Notes: generated from the sequence alone by a model not told the origin. Positions 8,352 to 17,466 are shown, counted from the stretch's first letter. The stretch is DNA of 64,000 bases from an uncultured Alistipes sp. (GCA_900542505.1 UQNV01000003.1:32484-96483), one strand, 5' to 3'. Program-made: numbers and translations.

Positions 8352-9548
8352 TCAGTTCTTCTTGTTTTTGTTACCTCCCGGAGGCGAGGGCATGAAGGGG
8401 TTGCGTTCGGCCGTGACGCTCTCATGCTCGACGGATGCGGCGCTCAGCCCGACGGCAACCTCCTCGCCGTCGGCGAGCCCCTCCGTAATTTCGGTCAGCT
8501 CGCCGCTCGCCGCGCCCGAGGTCACATAGCGCGGCGTCAGCCGCTCCCCGTTTTTTATCCACAGTTCGCGTTTGCCCGCTTCGGCCTTTCCCGGCTCTCC
8601 GTCGATTGTCAGCCCGATTTCGGAGAGCAGCTCCGCATCGGGAACGAACCGCAGCGCCTTGGTGGGAACGGCCAGCGCATGTTCCTTCTCGAGCGTGTAG
8701 ATGGTTACGTTGGCCGTCAGACCCGGTTTGAGCTTCAGGTCGGGGTTGTAGGCCGAAATGACCACCTCGTAGGTGACCACGCTCGATTCGGTCGTCGCCT
8801 CGAGCCGGACCTGCTGGACCGTCCCCTCGAACGTGTCGTCGGGATAGGCGTCGACGGTGAACTCGACCCGTTGCCCGTCCTTGACCTGGCCGATGTCCGC
8901 TTCGTCGACATCGGCGATGACCTGCATCTGCGTCAGGTCGTTGGCGATGGTGAAGAGGGTAGGCGTCTCGAAGCCGGCCGCTACGGTCTGTCCCTCCTCG
9001 ACGGCCCGGCTGATGACCACACCGTCGATGGGCGAGGTGATGGTCGCATAGTCGAGGTTCTGCTTCACCTGCACGATGGCCGCCTTGGCCTGCTCGTAGG
9101 CGTTGCGCGACTTCTCGTAGAGGTAGAGGTCCTCGTCGTATTCGGCGTCGCTCACCAGCCCCTTCTCGTGGAGCGTGCAGGTGCGGGCGAAGTTCTTCGT
9201 CTGGTACTCGTATTCGGTCTTGCAGCTTGCCAGCTGGGCCTGCGACTGCTCGAGCTCGGCCTGCAGGGTCACCTTGTCCATCTCGGCGATGAGCTGCCCG
9301 GCCTTCACGTTGTCGTTGTAGTCGACGTAGAGCCGGTCGATGATGCCCGAGACCTGGGTACCCACTTCGACCTCGGTCACCGGCTCGACCGTTCCGGTGG
9401 CCATTACCGAGTTGCGGATGGTGATGCGGCTGGTCGAGGCCGTCTCCAGTGTGATGTCGTCCTTGCGGTGGGAGCCCGCCCAGAGCCAGGCTCCGCCTGC
9501 AAGCACGATGGCGGCCAGTGCCGCAAAGAGTGTTGTCCTGTGTTTCAT
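8352..9548 (-). CDS. MacA-type periplasmic adaptor (HlyD family)
   Basis: The protein has 398 residues with an N-terminal membrane anchor (about residues 6-25), a lipoyl/barrel-sandwich half (TGTVEPVTEVEVGTQVSG), a coiled-coil hairpin (about 95-165), the second lipoyl half (ITSPIDGVVISR) and a beta-barrel domain. It would connect the MacB-like pump with the outer-membrane channel encoded just upstream. The C-terminus is a short Pro/Gly/Asn/Lys-rich tail. Confidence 0.92.
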   Translation of the reverse strand: MKHRTTLFAALAAIVLAGGAWLWAGSHRKDDITLETASTSRITIRNSVMATGTVEPVTEVEVGTQVSGIIDRLYVDYNDNVKAGQLIAEMDKVTLQAELEQSQAQLASCKTEYEYQTKNFARTCTLHEKGLVSDAEYDEDLYLYEKSRNAYEQAKAAIVQVKQNLDYATITSPIDGVVISRAVEEGQTVAAGFETPTLFTIANDLTQMQVIADVDEADIGQVKDGQRVEFTVDAYPDDTFEGTVQQVRLEATTESSVVTYEVVISAYNPDLKLKPGLTANVTIYTLEKEHALAVPTKALRFVPDAELLSEIGLTIDGEPGKAEAGKRELWIKNGERLTPRYVTSGAASGELTEITEGLADGEEVAVGLSAASVEHESVTAERNPFMPSPPGGNKNKKN

Positions 9549-9579
9549 GATATTGTTGTTGCTGTTGTTGCTGTTGTTG
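9549..9579 (-). repeat. CAA/CAG triplet repeat between tolC-like and macA-like genes
   Basis: The whole 31-base spacer is made of CAA and CAG triplets on the coding strand. The 9-base unit AACAACAGC occurs twice in tandem with a degenerate continuation. The stretch contains no stem-loop and probably serves as an unstructured ribosome loading region before the adaptor gene. Confidence 0.7.
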
Positions 9580-10899
9580 TCAATATGACGCGTTGGTCTG
9601 GCGTCCCTGGTAGATGTTGAGCAGCTCGATGTTGAGCAGCGAGAGGTATTTGGCCTGCAGCACTTCCTGCCGGGCGGCCGTCAGTTCGTTCTGTGCCGTG
9701 AGCAGCTCGACGGTGTTCTTCATGCCGACGGCGAACTGTTCGCTCGTCAGTTCGTAGCTGCGCCGGGCATACTGCTGCTTCTCGACGGCGGCGACATACT
9801 GCGACTGGGCCGAGAGGGCGTCGAGGTAGGCCCCTTCGACCTCCTCGAGCAGCGTCTTTTTCAGGTCGAGCCACGTGAGCCGCGTGTTGGCGGCCGCCAG
9901 CCGCGCCTTGTTGGTTGCCGTGCGGTTCCGGCGGTTGGAGAAGATGGGGATGCTGAGCGTCAGCCCGACATTCTCGTTGAAGCGGTTCCAGATTTGGGTG
10001 CCGCTTTCGAAGCTGCCGCCCGACATGTGTCCCGTGCCGATGCCGGCCGTAAGGGCCACCGACGGCAGGAAGCCCGCCCGGGCCTCGCGTACCTCGAGGT
10101 CGGCCGCCTCGACGGCCAGTTCGCCGCGGGCGATTTCGGGCATCGTCTCGAGTGCCGTGGCATAGATGTCGCTCTTGGAGGGCAGCTGTGCGAGAATCGC
10201 CTCCTCGTCGACCGAAGGCTCGGCGAGCGTTATTTCGTCGGAGATGTCGAGCTCGAGCAGCTGCTTGAGCTGAAGCCTGTAGCTGTCGAGTGACGATTGT
10301 GCCACGACGACCTGGTATTCGTCGCTGGCGTACTGGCTTTCGAGCTGTGCGAAGTCGACGCGGCTGATGGAGCCGGCCTTCCACATCGCCTCGGCGCGGT
10401 CGCGCTGCGCCTTCGAGGCGTCGGCCGTGCTGCGGTTGACCGTCACCGCTTCGGCCGCATAGAGACACTGCATGTAGGCCCGGACGATGGCGATGCGGAT
10501 GTCGTTGGCCGCTTCGTCGACCGCCAGTTCGTCGATGCGGTTCTGCACCTGCTGCCGTTTGACGGCCGTGCGCAGCTTGCCGCCGTTGTAGAGCGTCATG
10601 CCGGCTTCGAGGCCGTAGGTGCCCGTATAGCTGTTGCGGTCGGTGGCGTTCGACGAGGGGTAGTTGGTCAGCCCCTGCGAGGTCGAGGCGGTCAGCGAGG
10701 GAAAGAGCGCCGCACGGGCCTCCTTCGTATCCTCTATGCCCGAGAGGTAGTCGTTGCGGCTCTGCCGGAGCTGGATGTTGTGCTCGAGCGCATAGTCCAG
10801 ACAGTCGTTGAGCGTCCAGCTCTTCAGCGAATCGGGTTCCGCCGCCGCGCGTGTCGCCGCAAATGCGGCAATGAGGGTCAATATCAACAGTCGCTTCAT
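9580..10899 (-). CDS. TolC-family outer-membrane efflux protein
   Basis: The 439-residue protein has a signal peptide (MKRLLILTLIAAFAATRAAA) and two tandem OEP repeats (about residues 30-225 and 240-430), including LRQSRNDYLSGI and RRSYELTSEQFAVGM, as in TolC subunits. It would form the outer-membrane channel of the MacAB-like exporter encoded next. ATG 10899 is chosen because it places the signal peptide at the N-terminus; 16 upstream in-frame codons overlap the promoter. Confidence 0.92.
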   Translation of the reverse strand: MKRLLILTLIAAFAATRAAAEPDSLKSWTLNDCLDYALEHNIQLRQSRNDYLSGIEDTKEARAALFPSLTASTSQGLTNYPSSNATDRNSYTGTYGLEAGMTLYNGGKLRTAVKRQQVQNRIDELAVDEAANDIRIAIVRAYMQCLYAAEAVTVNRSTADASKAQRDRAEAMWKAGSISRVDFAQLESQYASDEYQVVVAQSSLDSYRLQLKQLLELDISDEITLAEPSVDEEAILAQLPSKSDIYATALETMPEIARGELAVEAADLEVREARAGFLPSVALTAGIGTGHMSGGSFESGTQIWNRFNENVGLTLSIPIFSNRRNRTATNKARLAAANTRLTWLDLKKTLLEEVEGAYLDALSAQSQYVAAVEKQQYARRSYELTSEQFAVGMKNTVELLTAQNELTAARQEVLQAKYLSLLNIELLNIYQGRQTNASY

Positions 10900-10916
10900 G
10901 GTCGTTGGTTTTACCG

Positions 10917-10924
10917 CAAAGCTA
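10917..10924 (-). promoter_or_regulatory. -7 box of the MacAB-TolC-like operon
   Basis: TAGCTTTG on the minus strand fits TAnnTTTG and ends 17 bases before the first ATG of the operon. Confidence 0.6.
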
Positions 10925-11066
10925 CCTCGGGGTACGCGTGCGTGCAAAACTAATAGACGAACCGGGCGATTCCGTCGACGGATGGGGCGATTCGCCCGAC
11001 GGCGTGAGCCCCCGCACCGAGGGCTCCCGGCTCATCGGCCTGGACTTCATCGGGGTGGACGGCCGA

Positions 11067-11101
11067 TAAAAAAGCGGAGCGCCCGTTTTGCGGGCGCTCC
11101 G
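11067..11101 (-). terminator. Terminator after the DUF486 gene
   Basis: An 11-bp GC-rich stem (11075-11085 with 11091-11101) has a 5-base loop and, on the minus strand, is followed by a run of six T. It ends the HAD/DUF486 transcription unit about 30 bases past its last stop codon. Confidence 0.85.
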
Positions 11102-11131
11102 TGTGTTGCGGCGGGAAGCGGCTGCCGAGTC

Positions 11132-11497
11132 CTATTTGCGGAAGATGAAATAGACGGCCAGTATCAGGCAGAAGAAACCGGCCAGATGGTTCCAGCGCAG
11201 CGTGTCCGATTTCATGAAGAGCAGCGCGAAGAGCGTGAATACCGAAAGCGATACCACCTCCTGTATGACCTTGAGCTCCCAGAGCGAGAACGGGCCTCCG
11301 AACTGCGTGCTTCCGATGCGGTTGGCGGGAACCTGGAAGCAGTATTCGAAGAGGGCGATGCTCCAGCTGAACAGGACGATGGCCACCAGGCCGAACCGCT
11401 CGAGCTTGGATTTGAAGGCGATGTGCCCGTACCACGCGAGGGTCATGAATGCGTTCGATACGACGAGCAACCCGACGGTTGCAACGGCTTTCCACAT
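11132..11497 (-). CDS. DUF486 small membrane protein (DMT superfamily)
   Basis: This 121-residue protein has four hydrophobic helices (about residues 4-25, 34-53, 78-97 and 101-118) and the DUF486 pattern with FEYCFQVPANRIG. The family is related to the drug/metabolite transporter superfamily and has no established substrate. ATG 11497 lies 2 bases after the stop of the HAD gene, so the two are cotranscribed, although no functional link is obvious. Confidence 0.85.
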   Translation of the reverse strand: MWKAVATVGLLVVSNAFMTLAWYGHIAFKSKLERFGLVAIVLFSWSIALFEYCFQVPANRIGSTQFGGPFSLWELKVIQEVVSLSVFTLFALLFMKSDTLRWNHLAGFFCLILAVYFIFRK

Positions 11498-11499
11498 AG

Positions 11500-12159
11500 T
11501 TATTCGAGTATTTGATGGATGTTCGTGGTGTCGCGGAAATCGGAGACGATGCATCGGAGACCGGACTCCGTTTCGAGCTCCTCGCGCGGAAGGGTGGTCG
11601 CCAGCGCGACGATGCGGCCGATGCCGGCGCGTCGGGCCGCCTCGATGCCGGCCTTGGCATCCTCGAATACAAGACACGAGGCGGGGTCGAGCCCCAGTGC
11701 CGATGCGGCCGTGAGGTAGATTTCGGGGTCGGGTTTGCAGCGTGTCACCATGTCGCCGCTGATGCGTGCGTCGAAAAAGCGTCCGATGCGGCAGGCGTCG
11801 AGTACGAAATCGACATTGGCGCGGCATCCCGACGAACCTACGGCGCAGCGGACGCCCGCTTCGTGCAGTTGGCCGAGCAGCTCCGTCAGCCCCGGGGTCG
11901 GGACAATCTCGGGAGCGTATATTTCGCGGTAGATGGCCTCCTTTTCGTCGGCCAGAGCCGCGAGACCCTTGGTCCGGATGAGCTCCTCGGGCAGAATGAG
12001 GCGCATGATGTCGTCGTTGCCCATGCCGTAGGCGTTGCCCAGTTTGGCCTTCCAGTCGCGCACGCCGTAGTGGTCGCAGAAGATTTCGAAGGCCCGGATA
12101 TGGACCGGCGTGTTGTTGACCAGCACTCCATCCATGTCGAAAATGGCTCCCTGTATCAT
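11500..12159 (-). CDS. HAD-family phosphatase, beta-phosphoglucomutase-like
   Basis: The 219-residue cytoplasmic enzyme has HAD motif I FDMDGVLV (nucleophile Asp8, second Asp10), motif II VGSSG, motif III Lys in CKPDPEIY, and motif IV VFEDAKAG. The cap region is helical, as in the phosphoglycolate phosphatase/beta-phosphoglucomutase subfamily I. The exact substrate, a sugar phosphate or similar, cannot be assigned. It heads a two-gene operon with the DUF486 gene. Confidence 0.88.
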   Translation of the reverse strand: MIQGAIFDMDGVLVNNTPVHIRAFEIFCDHYGVRDWKAKLGNAYGMGNDDIMRLILPEELIRTKGLAALADEKEAIYREIYAPEIVPTPGLTELLGQLHEAGVRCAVGSSGCRANVDFVLDACRIGRFFDARISGDMVTRCKPDPEIYLTAASALGLDPASCLVFEDAKAGIEAARRAGIGRIVALATTLPREELETESGLRCIVSDFRDTTNIHQILE

Positions 12160-12178
12160 CGTTTTCGGAAATTTTCCG

Positions 12179-12186
12179 CAAAGGTA
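12179..12186 (-). promoter_or_regulatory. -7 box of the HAD/DUF486 operon
   Basis: TACCTTTG on the minus strand ends 19 bases before the ATG at 12159 and matches the Bacteroidetes consensus. Confidence 0.6.
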
Positions 12187-12219
12187 GTCAATTTCTCTCC
12201 ACGGCGGATGGGCGGCGGG

Positions 12220-14730
12220 TCAGAATTTGAGGTTGAGACTCAGGTTGACGGCGAAGTTCTGGATTTTCTGCCCTTCGACGGGGGTGCGGTGGGTCAGTCG
12301 CCAGATGCAGTCGATGCGCAGCACCCGCAGGATGTTCTCCACGCCGAATCCCGCCTCGATGTAGGGGTCCGTCACCGACGACATGCCGCGCGGGAAGAGC
12401 AGCACGGCCTGCGTGTCGGGCAGGCTGCCGTTGTTCTCGTTGCGCAGCGAGCCCCATACCCCCTTGCAGACCAGCACCTCGCGCCACTTGAGCCGCTTGA
12501 GCAGCGGGATGCGCCCCAGCAGGAACCCGTTGAAGTGGTGCTCGTAGAAGAACGAAAGCCAGGTGTCCGAGGCGAATTCGTAGTAGTTCATGCACGAGAA
12601 GGCGTAGGTGTCGTAGAAGTAGGTGCCGTTGCCTTCGTGCAGCTTGAGCAGCGGGTAGGGAACCTTGCCGAAGATGCGCCCTCCTTCGACCATGATGCGC
12701 GAATAGCCGACGGGCGGCAGTTCGAGCTTGTAGGAGAGGCGCCCGTCGAGCCGGTAGTATTTGCGGTCGTCGTGCATGAGTCCCCCGAGGCCCGCCGTGA
12801 AGCCGACGGCGAGAATCGGGTAGGGCGAGCCCAGGTATTGTTTGTCGAAGGCCGTGCGGTAGATTTTTTCGCGGTACGAGAAGCGCATGCCCACATGGAG
12901 CGCCGTGCTTGAAATCGACCCGACGCGCTCGCCCGCGGGGTTCACCATCGGGACATAGCGGTTGCCGTAGACCCGCTGCGCACGGATGCCGAGCGTGTTG
13001 CTCAGTCCGTGCAGCCATTCGTGTTCGTAGAGCGCCTCGACGCGGTTGACCATCGTGAGGCGTTTGTCTCCGCGCGAGAAGATGGAGCTGAGGATGTTGT
13101 TGTCGGCCAGCGCGTTCTGACCTGCGCCGAGCTGCACGACGTCGTGCAGCCCCGAAAGCGTCAGCTTGCGGGTCAGGCGCCGGTTGAAGGCCAGCTCCAC
13201 GCTGCCGCCGCCCTTGACATCCTCGTCGCGGGTGCCGTAGGCGACGAAGCCCGACAGGCGGATGCGCCGGCTGACGGCCGTGGTCGTGCGGGCTCCGAGC
13301 TGCATGCGGAAGCCCTCGAGGCGGTTGAAGCTCGCCATCTTGTAGTAGGGGCCGATGCCGATGTATTTCGTGTTGTAGTATCCGCCGACGATGGTGTTGA
13401 TGATGGTGTAGATGTTGCGGTAGAGCGGGGCCTGCTGAATCGAGTCGACCATGGAGTAGATGCCCCGCTCCTGCTCGCTCAGACGGTAGGGGCGCGCCTC
13501 CTCCCAGAACTGCTCGTCGCGCGTGCCGACATCGTCGTCTGCGACGACCACGTCGTTGGTCATGCGCAGCACCTCGTCGGGAATGGGGGCTCCGATGCGC
13601 ACGTCGGAGTAGGAGACCTCGCGCGTGCCGATGAAGGAGACCAGATTCGACGAGTCGGCCCCTGTGACCGAGAATTCGGCCGAGACCTTGTCCCGCTTGC
13701 GGAACCAGACGCCCTCGTCGAGCAGCTGGTTCTCGTTCTCGAGCAGCAGGTGGTTAATCCAGTTGACGTTGACCCCCTTGGGCATGCGGGCCGAGGCCGA
13801 CTGCAGCGCATAGGTTGCCGAGTCGATGTTCACCTCGCCGTCGAGCACGGCCGTCGAGAGCCGCTTGGGGTGGAAGCGTATTTTGTAGGTCTTGCGGCCC
13901 TCCACCTCGATGCTGTCGACCAGGAAGTAGTTGTAGAACGCCTCGCCCATCGAGGAGAGGGGGCTGGCGAAGCGGACGTTGAACAGCGCGATGAAGTTGT
14001 CGTAGAAGTTGATGTCGCCCTGCAGCTGGCCCGTGAACTGAGCGACGGTGAAGCTGTCCTCGACACCCGAAACGCGGCTGCCGCGAATCACCTCGCGGCT
14101 GAGCGAGGGCTGGCGGCTGTGGTAGTAGTCGGCCACGGCCTCCGAAATCATGGCCGGCAGGTAGGGCTGCCCGGTGAGGGCCGAGGTGTCGATGTGGTCG
14201 AATATGAAGCCGAAGTTCTTCTGCATGCGCCTGTTCCGGAACCGGGGCTTGATGTTGGTCAGGTCGAGCTCCATCTTGGTGTAGGTGGCGCAGCTGTAGC
14301 GTTCGTACTCCTGGGGATTGTTGCGCGGACGGTTGCGGATGACCCCCTTGAGAATCGGCAGGGCCGGGTTTTCGCCCGGCGTGATGACCACGTTGTCGAT
14401 GCCGAACTGGGCCGGCTCGAGGGCGAAGTCGACCTGGTTGTACTGCTTCGGGATGAGCGGCAGCGTGCGGCTGACGTAGCCCACCATCGAGGCCTCGACA
14501 CGGCTCACCGTGTCGCGTGTTTCGAGCGAATAGATGCCCTGCTCGTCGGTGGTGATGCCGATGGTGGTGCCGGGGAAGACGACGCTGACGAACTGCAGCG
14601 GGTCGCCCGTTGCAGCGTCGGTCACCTGGCCGCGCACACGGGTGCTCTGGGCGCGGAGTTCGCAGCATCCGAGCAATCCTGCCATGAGGACGAAGAGTCC
14701 GACGATGTATGGTTTTCGCCAAAACCGCAT
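12220..14730 (-). CDS. DUF5686 / CarboxypepD_reg-like outer-membrane protein
   Basis: The 836-residue exported protein has an N-terminal signal peptide, a carboxypeptidase-regulatory-like beta-sandwich (about residues 30-115, VRGQVTDAATGDPLQFVSVV) and then the DUF5686 region, which ends in a predicted beta-barrel with a C-terminal aromatic residue (LSLNLKF). The family is common in Bacteroidetes, is thought to sit in the outer membrane, and has no proven function. The gene is a single transcription unit, divergent from the ybaK-like gene, with a -7 box almost touching its start codon. Confidence 0.88.
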   Translation of the reverse strand: MRFWRKPYIVGLFVLMAGLLGCCELRAQSTRVRGQVTDAATGDPLQFVSVVFPGTTIGITTDEQGIYSLETRDTVSRVEASMVGYVSRTLPLIPKQYNQVDFALEPAQFGIDNVVITPGENPALPILKGVIRNRPRNNPQEYERYSCATYTKMELDLTNIKPRFRNRRMQKNFGFIFDHIDTSALTGQPYLPAMISEAVADYYHSRQPSLSREVIRGSRVSGVEDSFTVAQFTGQLQGDINFYDNFIALFNVRFASPLSSMGEAFYNYFLVDSIEVEGRKTYKIRFHPKRLSTAVLDGEVNIDSATYALQSASARMPKGVNVNWINHLLLENENQLLDEGVWFRKRDKVSAEFSVTGADSSNLVSFIGTREVSYSDVRIGAPIPDEVLRMTNDVVVADDDVGTRDEQFWEEARPYRLSEQERGIYSMVDSIQQAPLYRNIYTIINTIVGGYYNTKYIGIGPYYKMASFNRLEGFRMQLGARTTTAVSRRIRLSGFVAYGTRDEDVKGGGSVELAFNRRLTRKLTLSGLHDVVQLGAGQNALADNNILSSIFSRGDKRLTMVNRVEALYEHEWLHGLSNTLGIRAQRVYGNRYVPMVNPAGERVGSISSTALHVGMRFSYREKIYRTAFDKQYLGSPYPILAVGFTAGLGGLMHDDRKYYRLDGRLSYKLELPPVGYSRIMVEGGRIFGKVPYPLLKLHEGNGTYFYDTYAFSCMNYYEFASDTWLSFFYEHHFNGFLLGRIPLLKRLKWREVLVCKGVWGSLRNENNGSLPDTQAVLLFPRGMSSVTDPYIEAGFGVENILRVLRIDCIWRLTHRTPVEGQKIQNFAVNLSLNLKF

Positions 14731-14735
14731 GTTTA

Positions 14736-14743
14736 CAAAGATA
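14736..14743 (-). promoter_or_regulatory. -7 box abutting the DUF5686 start codon
   Basis: TATCTTTG on the minus strand ends 5 bases before the ATG at 14730, so the predicted transcript would start at or within a base or two of the start codon. Confidence 0.6.
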
Positions 14744-14773
14744 CGAAAAGGAATCGAACCGCAAAAAATAAAT

Positions 14774-14781
14774 TACCTTTG
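14774..14781 (+). promoter_or_regulatory. -7 box of the ybaK-like gene
   Basis: TACCTTTG lies 37 bases before ATG 14819 and is divergent from the DUF5686 promoter, which it faces across about 30 bases. Confidence 0.6.
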
Positions 14782-14818
14782 CGGCAAGCAAAGACGAACA
14801 ACAGAACAGCACGCAACG

Positions 14819-15310
14819 ATGGGACATGTGAAAATAGAGAAGACCAATGCCGCCCGTCTGCTCGACAGGGCGAAGATAGCCTATGAACTGGTCCCCTACG
14901 AGGTGGACGAGGAGCATCTTGCAGCCACGCACGTGGCCGAACAGCTGGGCGAGGATATCGCCTGCATCTTCAAGACGCTGGTGTTGAAGGGCGACCGGAC
15001 GGGGTATTTCGTCTGTGTCGTGCCGGGCAACCACGAGGTCGACCTCAAGGCGGCGGCCCGCGTCTCGGGCAACAAGAAGGTCGACCTCATACCGGTCAAG
15101 GAGCTGCTGCCCGTGACGGGCTATATCCGGGGCGGCTGCTCGCCCGTGGGTATGAAGAAGGCCTTTCCGACCTACATCCACTCGACGGCTCTCGAGCATC
15201 CGTTCATCTACATCAGTGCCGGCGTAAGGGGGCTTCAGCTGAAAATCGCCCCGGCGGAACTCATCGCCTATGTCCGGGCTACGGTTGCCGAGCTGAGCCG
15301 CGAGGCATAG
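14819..15310 (+). CDS. ybaK: Cys-tRNA(Pro)/Cys-tRNA(Cys) deacylase, YbaK family
   Basis: This 163-residue trans-editing enzyme has the YbaK fold: KTLVLKGDRTGYFVCVVPG in the middle, the conserved lysine in KKVDLI, and the GGCSPVGMKKAFP loop typical of YbaK. Family members hydrolyse Cys wrongly attached to tRNA-Pro. ATG 14819 is chosen because it precedes the conserved domain and follows a -7 box; the frame extends 95 codons upstream through the divergent gene. The length matches the family. Confidence 0.92.
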   Translation: MGHVKIEKTNAARLLDRAKIAYELVPYEVDEEHLAATHVAEQLGEDIACIFKTLVLKGDRTGYFVCVVPGNHEVDLKAAARVSGNKKVDLIPVKELLPVTGYIRGGCSPVGMKKAFPTYIHSTALEHPFIYISAGVRGLQLKIAPAELIAYVRATVAELSREA

Positions 15311-15393
15311 CATACCTCAAGTCGTACTTGAACATGGAAAAGCATCATGTGTCGGTTGATATGCGATGCATGAAAACAGTGTGATTCAACGGA

Positions 15394-15439
15394 AAACCGC
15401 CGCACGCTTCTCGGTTGAAAGGGAAGCGTGCGGCGGTTT
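15394..15439. terminator. Bidirectional terminator between ybaK and rfbB
   Basis: A perfect 17-bp stem (15394-15410 with 15423-15439) has a 12-base loop. The stem ends in AAA/TTT, so it can act in both directions between the convergent ybaK-like and rfbB genes. Confidence 0.8.
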
Positions 15440-15465
15440 CGTATCGCCGGATACCGCGGCGGAAC

Positions 15466-16524
15466 TCAGCGGCCGCCGTACATGGCCTCGTAGTACTTTT
15501 CGTATTCGCCCGAGGTGATGTTGTCCATCCACTCCTGGTGGTCGAGGTACCAGCGGACGGTGCGTTCGATGCCCTCCTCGAACTGCAGCGACGGCTCCCA
15601 TCCCAGTTCGCGGTGGAGTTTCGAGGAGTCGATGGCATAGCGCAGGTCGTGGCCCGGGCGGTCGGTGACGAAGGTTATCAGCTCCTCCGAATACCCCTCG
15701 GGATTGCCCAGCATCCGGTCGACGGTCCGGACCAGCAGGCGGACGAGGTCGATGTTGCGCCATTCGTTGAAGCCTCCGATGTTGTAGGTCTCGCCCGGAT
15801 GTCCGCGGTGGAAAATCAGGTCGATGGCCCGCGCGTGGTCCTCGACGTAGAGCCAGTCGCGGACATTCTCGCCGCGGCCGTAGACCGGAAGCGGCCGGCG
15901 GTGGCGGATGTTGTTGATGAAGAGCGGAATCAGCTTCTCGGGGAACTGGTAGGGCCCGTAGTTGTTCGAACAGTTGGTCACTACGGTCGGCATGCCGTAG
16001 GTGTCGTGGCAGGCCCGTACGAAGTGGTCCGACGAGGCCTTCGAGGCCGAGTAGGGGCTGTGCGGGTCGTAGCGTGTGGTCTCGGTGAAGAGCCCTCCCG
16101 AAGCCGGCAGCGCGCCGTAAACCTCGTCGGTCGAGATGTGGTAGAAGAGCTTGCCCTCCCATGCGTCCTCCCACGCCTCGCGGGCGGCCTGCAGCAGGGT
16201 GAGCGTCCCCATGACGTTGGTCCGCGCGAAGGTGAACGGGTCGTGGATGGAACGGTCCACATGGCTTTCGGCCGCGAGGTGAATCACCCCGTCGATGGCG
16301 TACCGGCGGAAGAGTTCCCGCATGAGCTCCAGGTCGCAGATGTCGCCCCGCACGAAGGTGTAGTTGGGGGCCTGCTCGATATCGCTCAGATTGGCCAGAT
16401 TGCCCGCATAGGTCAGCTTGTCGAGGTTGACGATGCGGTAGTCGGGGTATTTGCGCACGAAGAGCCGGACGACGTGCGAGCCGATGAATCCGGCTCCTCC
16501 GGTAATGAGTATGCTGCGTTTCAT
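15466..16524 (-). CDS. rfbB: dTDP-glucose 4,6-dehydratase
   Basis: The 352-residue short-chain dehydrogenase/reductase makes dTDP-4-keto-6-deoxyglucose, the second step to dTDP-L-rhamnose. It shows the NAD-binding GGAGFIGSH, the family-specific STDEVYG (catalytic Thr-Asp-Glu) and YSASK (catalytic Tyr and Lys). It is the last of four rfb genes in the order A-C-D-B, about 75 bases after rfbD, and is followed by a terminator. Confidence 0.96.
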   Translation of the reverse strand: MKRSILITGGAGFIGSHVVRLFVRKYPDYRIVNLDKLTYAGNLANLSDIEQAPNYTFVRGDICDLELMRELFRRYAIDGVIHLAAESHVDRSIHDPFTFARTNVMGTLTLLQAAREAWEDAWEGKLFYHISTDEVYGALPASGGLFTETTRYDPHSPYSASKASSDHFVRACHDTYGMPTVVTNCSNNYGPYQFPEKLIPLFINNIRHRRPLPVYGRGENVRDWLYVEDHARAIDLIFHRGHPGETYNIGGFNEWRNIDLVRLLVRTVDRMLGNPEGYSEELITFVTDRPGHDLRYAIDSSKLHRELGWEPSLQFEEGIERTVRWYLDHQEWMDNITSGEYEKYYEAMYGGR

Positions 16525-16599
16525 ATAACTGGTTCCGATTTGTTTACAGGTGTTTATCTCTGCCTGTTCATGAGGTTGCGGCCGTGCCCTCCGTGCCTC

Positions 16600-17466
16600 C
16601 TATTGGCGGGACAATCGCGCCAGGCAGTAGAGCATCGATTCGCGCCAGTGGGGAATCTCGACCCCGAACGTCCGCCGCACCTTGCTCTTGTCGAGCACCG
16701 AGTAGGCGGGGCGTACGGCGCGTGTGGGGTACTCCTCCGTGCGGCAGGGCAGAATCCGGCAGGCGTCGTGCCCGGCGGCCCGTGCAATCTCCACCGCGAA
16801 GTCGTACCACGAGCATACCCCCTCGTTCGAGAAGTGGTAGAGCCCCTCGTTGCCGGCGTAGTAGCCGCCTTCGGCAATCGAGAAGAGCGTCATGGCCAAA
16901 TCGCCGGCGTAGGTCGGCGTCCCCACCTGGTCGCAGACCACGCTGATGTGGTCGCGCTCGGCCGTCAGGCGGAGCATCGTCTTCAGGAAATTGCCGCCGA
17001 ATTCGGAGTAAAGCCACGCCGTGCGGAAGATGAGCGCCTTGCAGCCCGAGGCGGCCACGGCCTTCTCGCCGGCCAGCTTCGTGCGGCCGTAGGCGCTCAG
17101 CGGGGCGGTCGCGTCCTCCTCGGTGTAGGGCAGGTGGGCGCATCCGTCGAAGACGTAGTCGGTCGATATGTGGAAGAGCGTCGCCCCGGTTCGGGCGGCG
17201 GCGCGGGCCAGGTTGCCGGCCGCCGTGCGGTTCAGCAGGTCGGCCTTGGCCTCCTCCTCTTCGGCGCGCTCGACGTTGGTATAGGCGGCGCAGTTGATAA
17301 TGACGTCGGGGCGTTCGCTCCCGACCAGCGCATCGACGGCGCTCTCGTCGGTGACGTCGAGCTCGGCGACGTCGGTGAAGAGGTAGCTGTTGGGCGAGAC
17401 GGAGCTCAGGCGGCGCAGTTCGCTGCCCAGCTGTCCGTTGGCGCCCGTTACGAGTATCTTAAGCAT
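16600..17466 (-). CDS. rfbD: dTDP-4-dehydrorhamnose reductase
   Basis: This 288-residue NAD(P)H-dependent reductase makes the final product dTDP-L-rhamnose. Motifs are GANGQLGSEL near the N-terminus, STDYVFDG, and YGRTKLAGE with the catalytic Tyr and Lys. ATG 17466 overlaps the stop of rfbC by eight bases. An upstream in-frame start would add ten residues without family support. Confidence 0.96.
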   Translation of the reverse strand: MLKILVTGANGQLGSELRRLSSVSPNSYLFTDVAELDVTDESAVDALVGSERPDVIINCAAYTNVERAEEEEAKADLLNRTAAGNLARAAARTGATLFHISTDYVFDGCAHLPYTEEDATAPLSAYGRTKLAGEKAVAASGCKALIFRTAWLYSEFGGNFLKTMLRLTAERDHISVVCDQVGTPTYAGDLAMTLFSIAEGGYYAGNEGLYHFSNEGVCSWYDFAVEIARAAGHDACRILPCRTEEYPTRAVRPAYSVLDKSKVRRTFGVEIPHWRESMLYCLARLSRQ

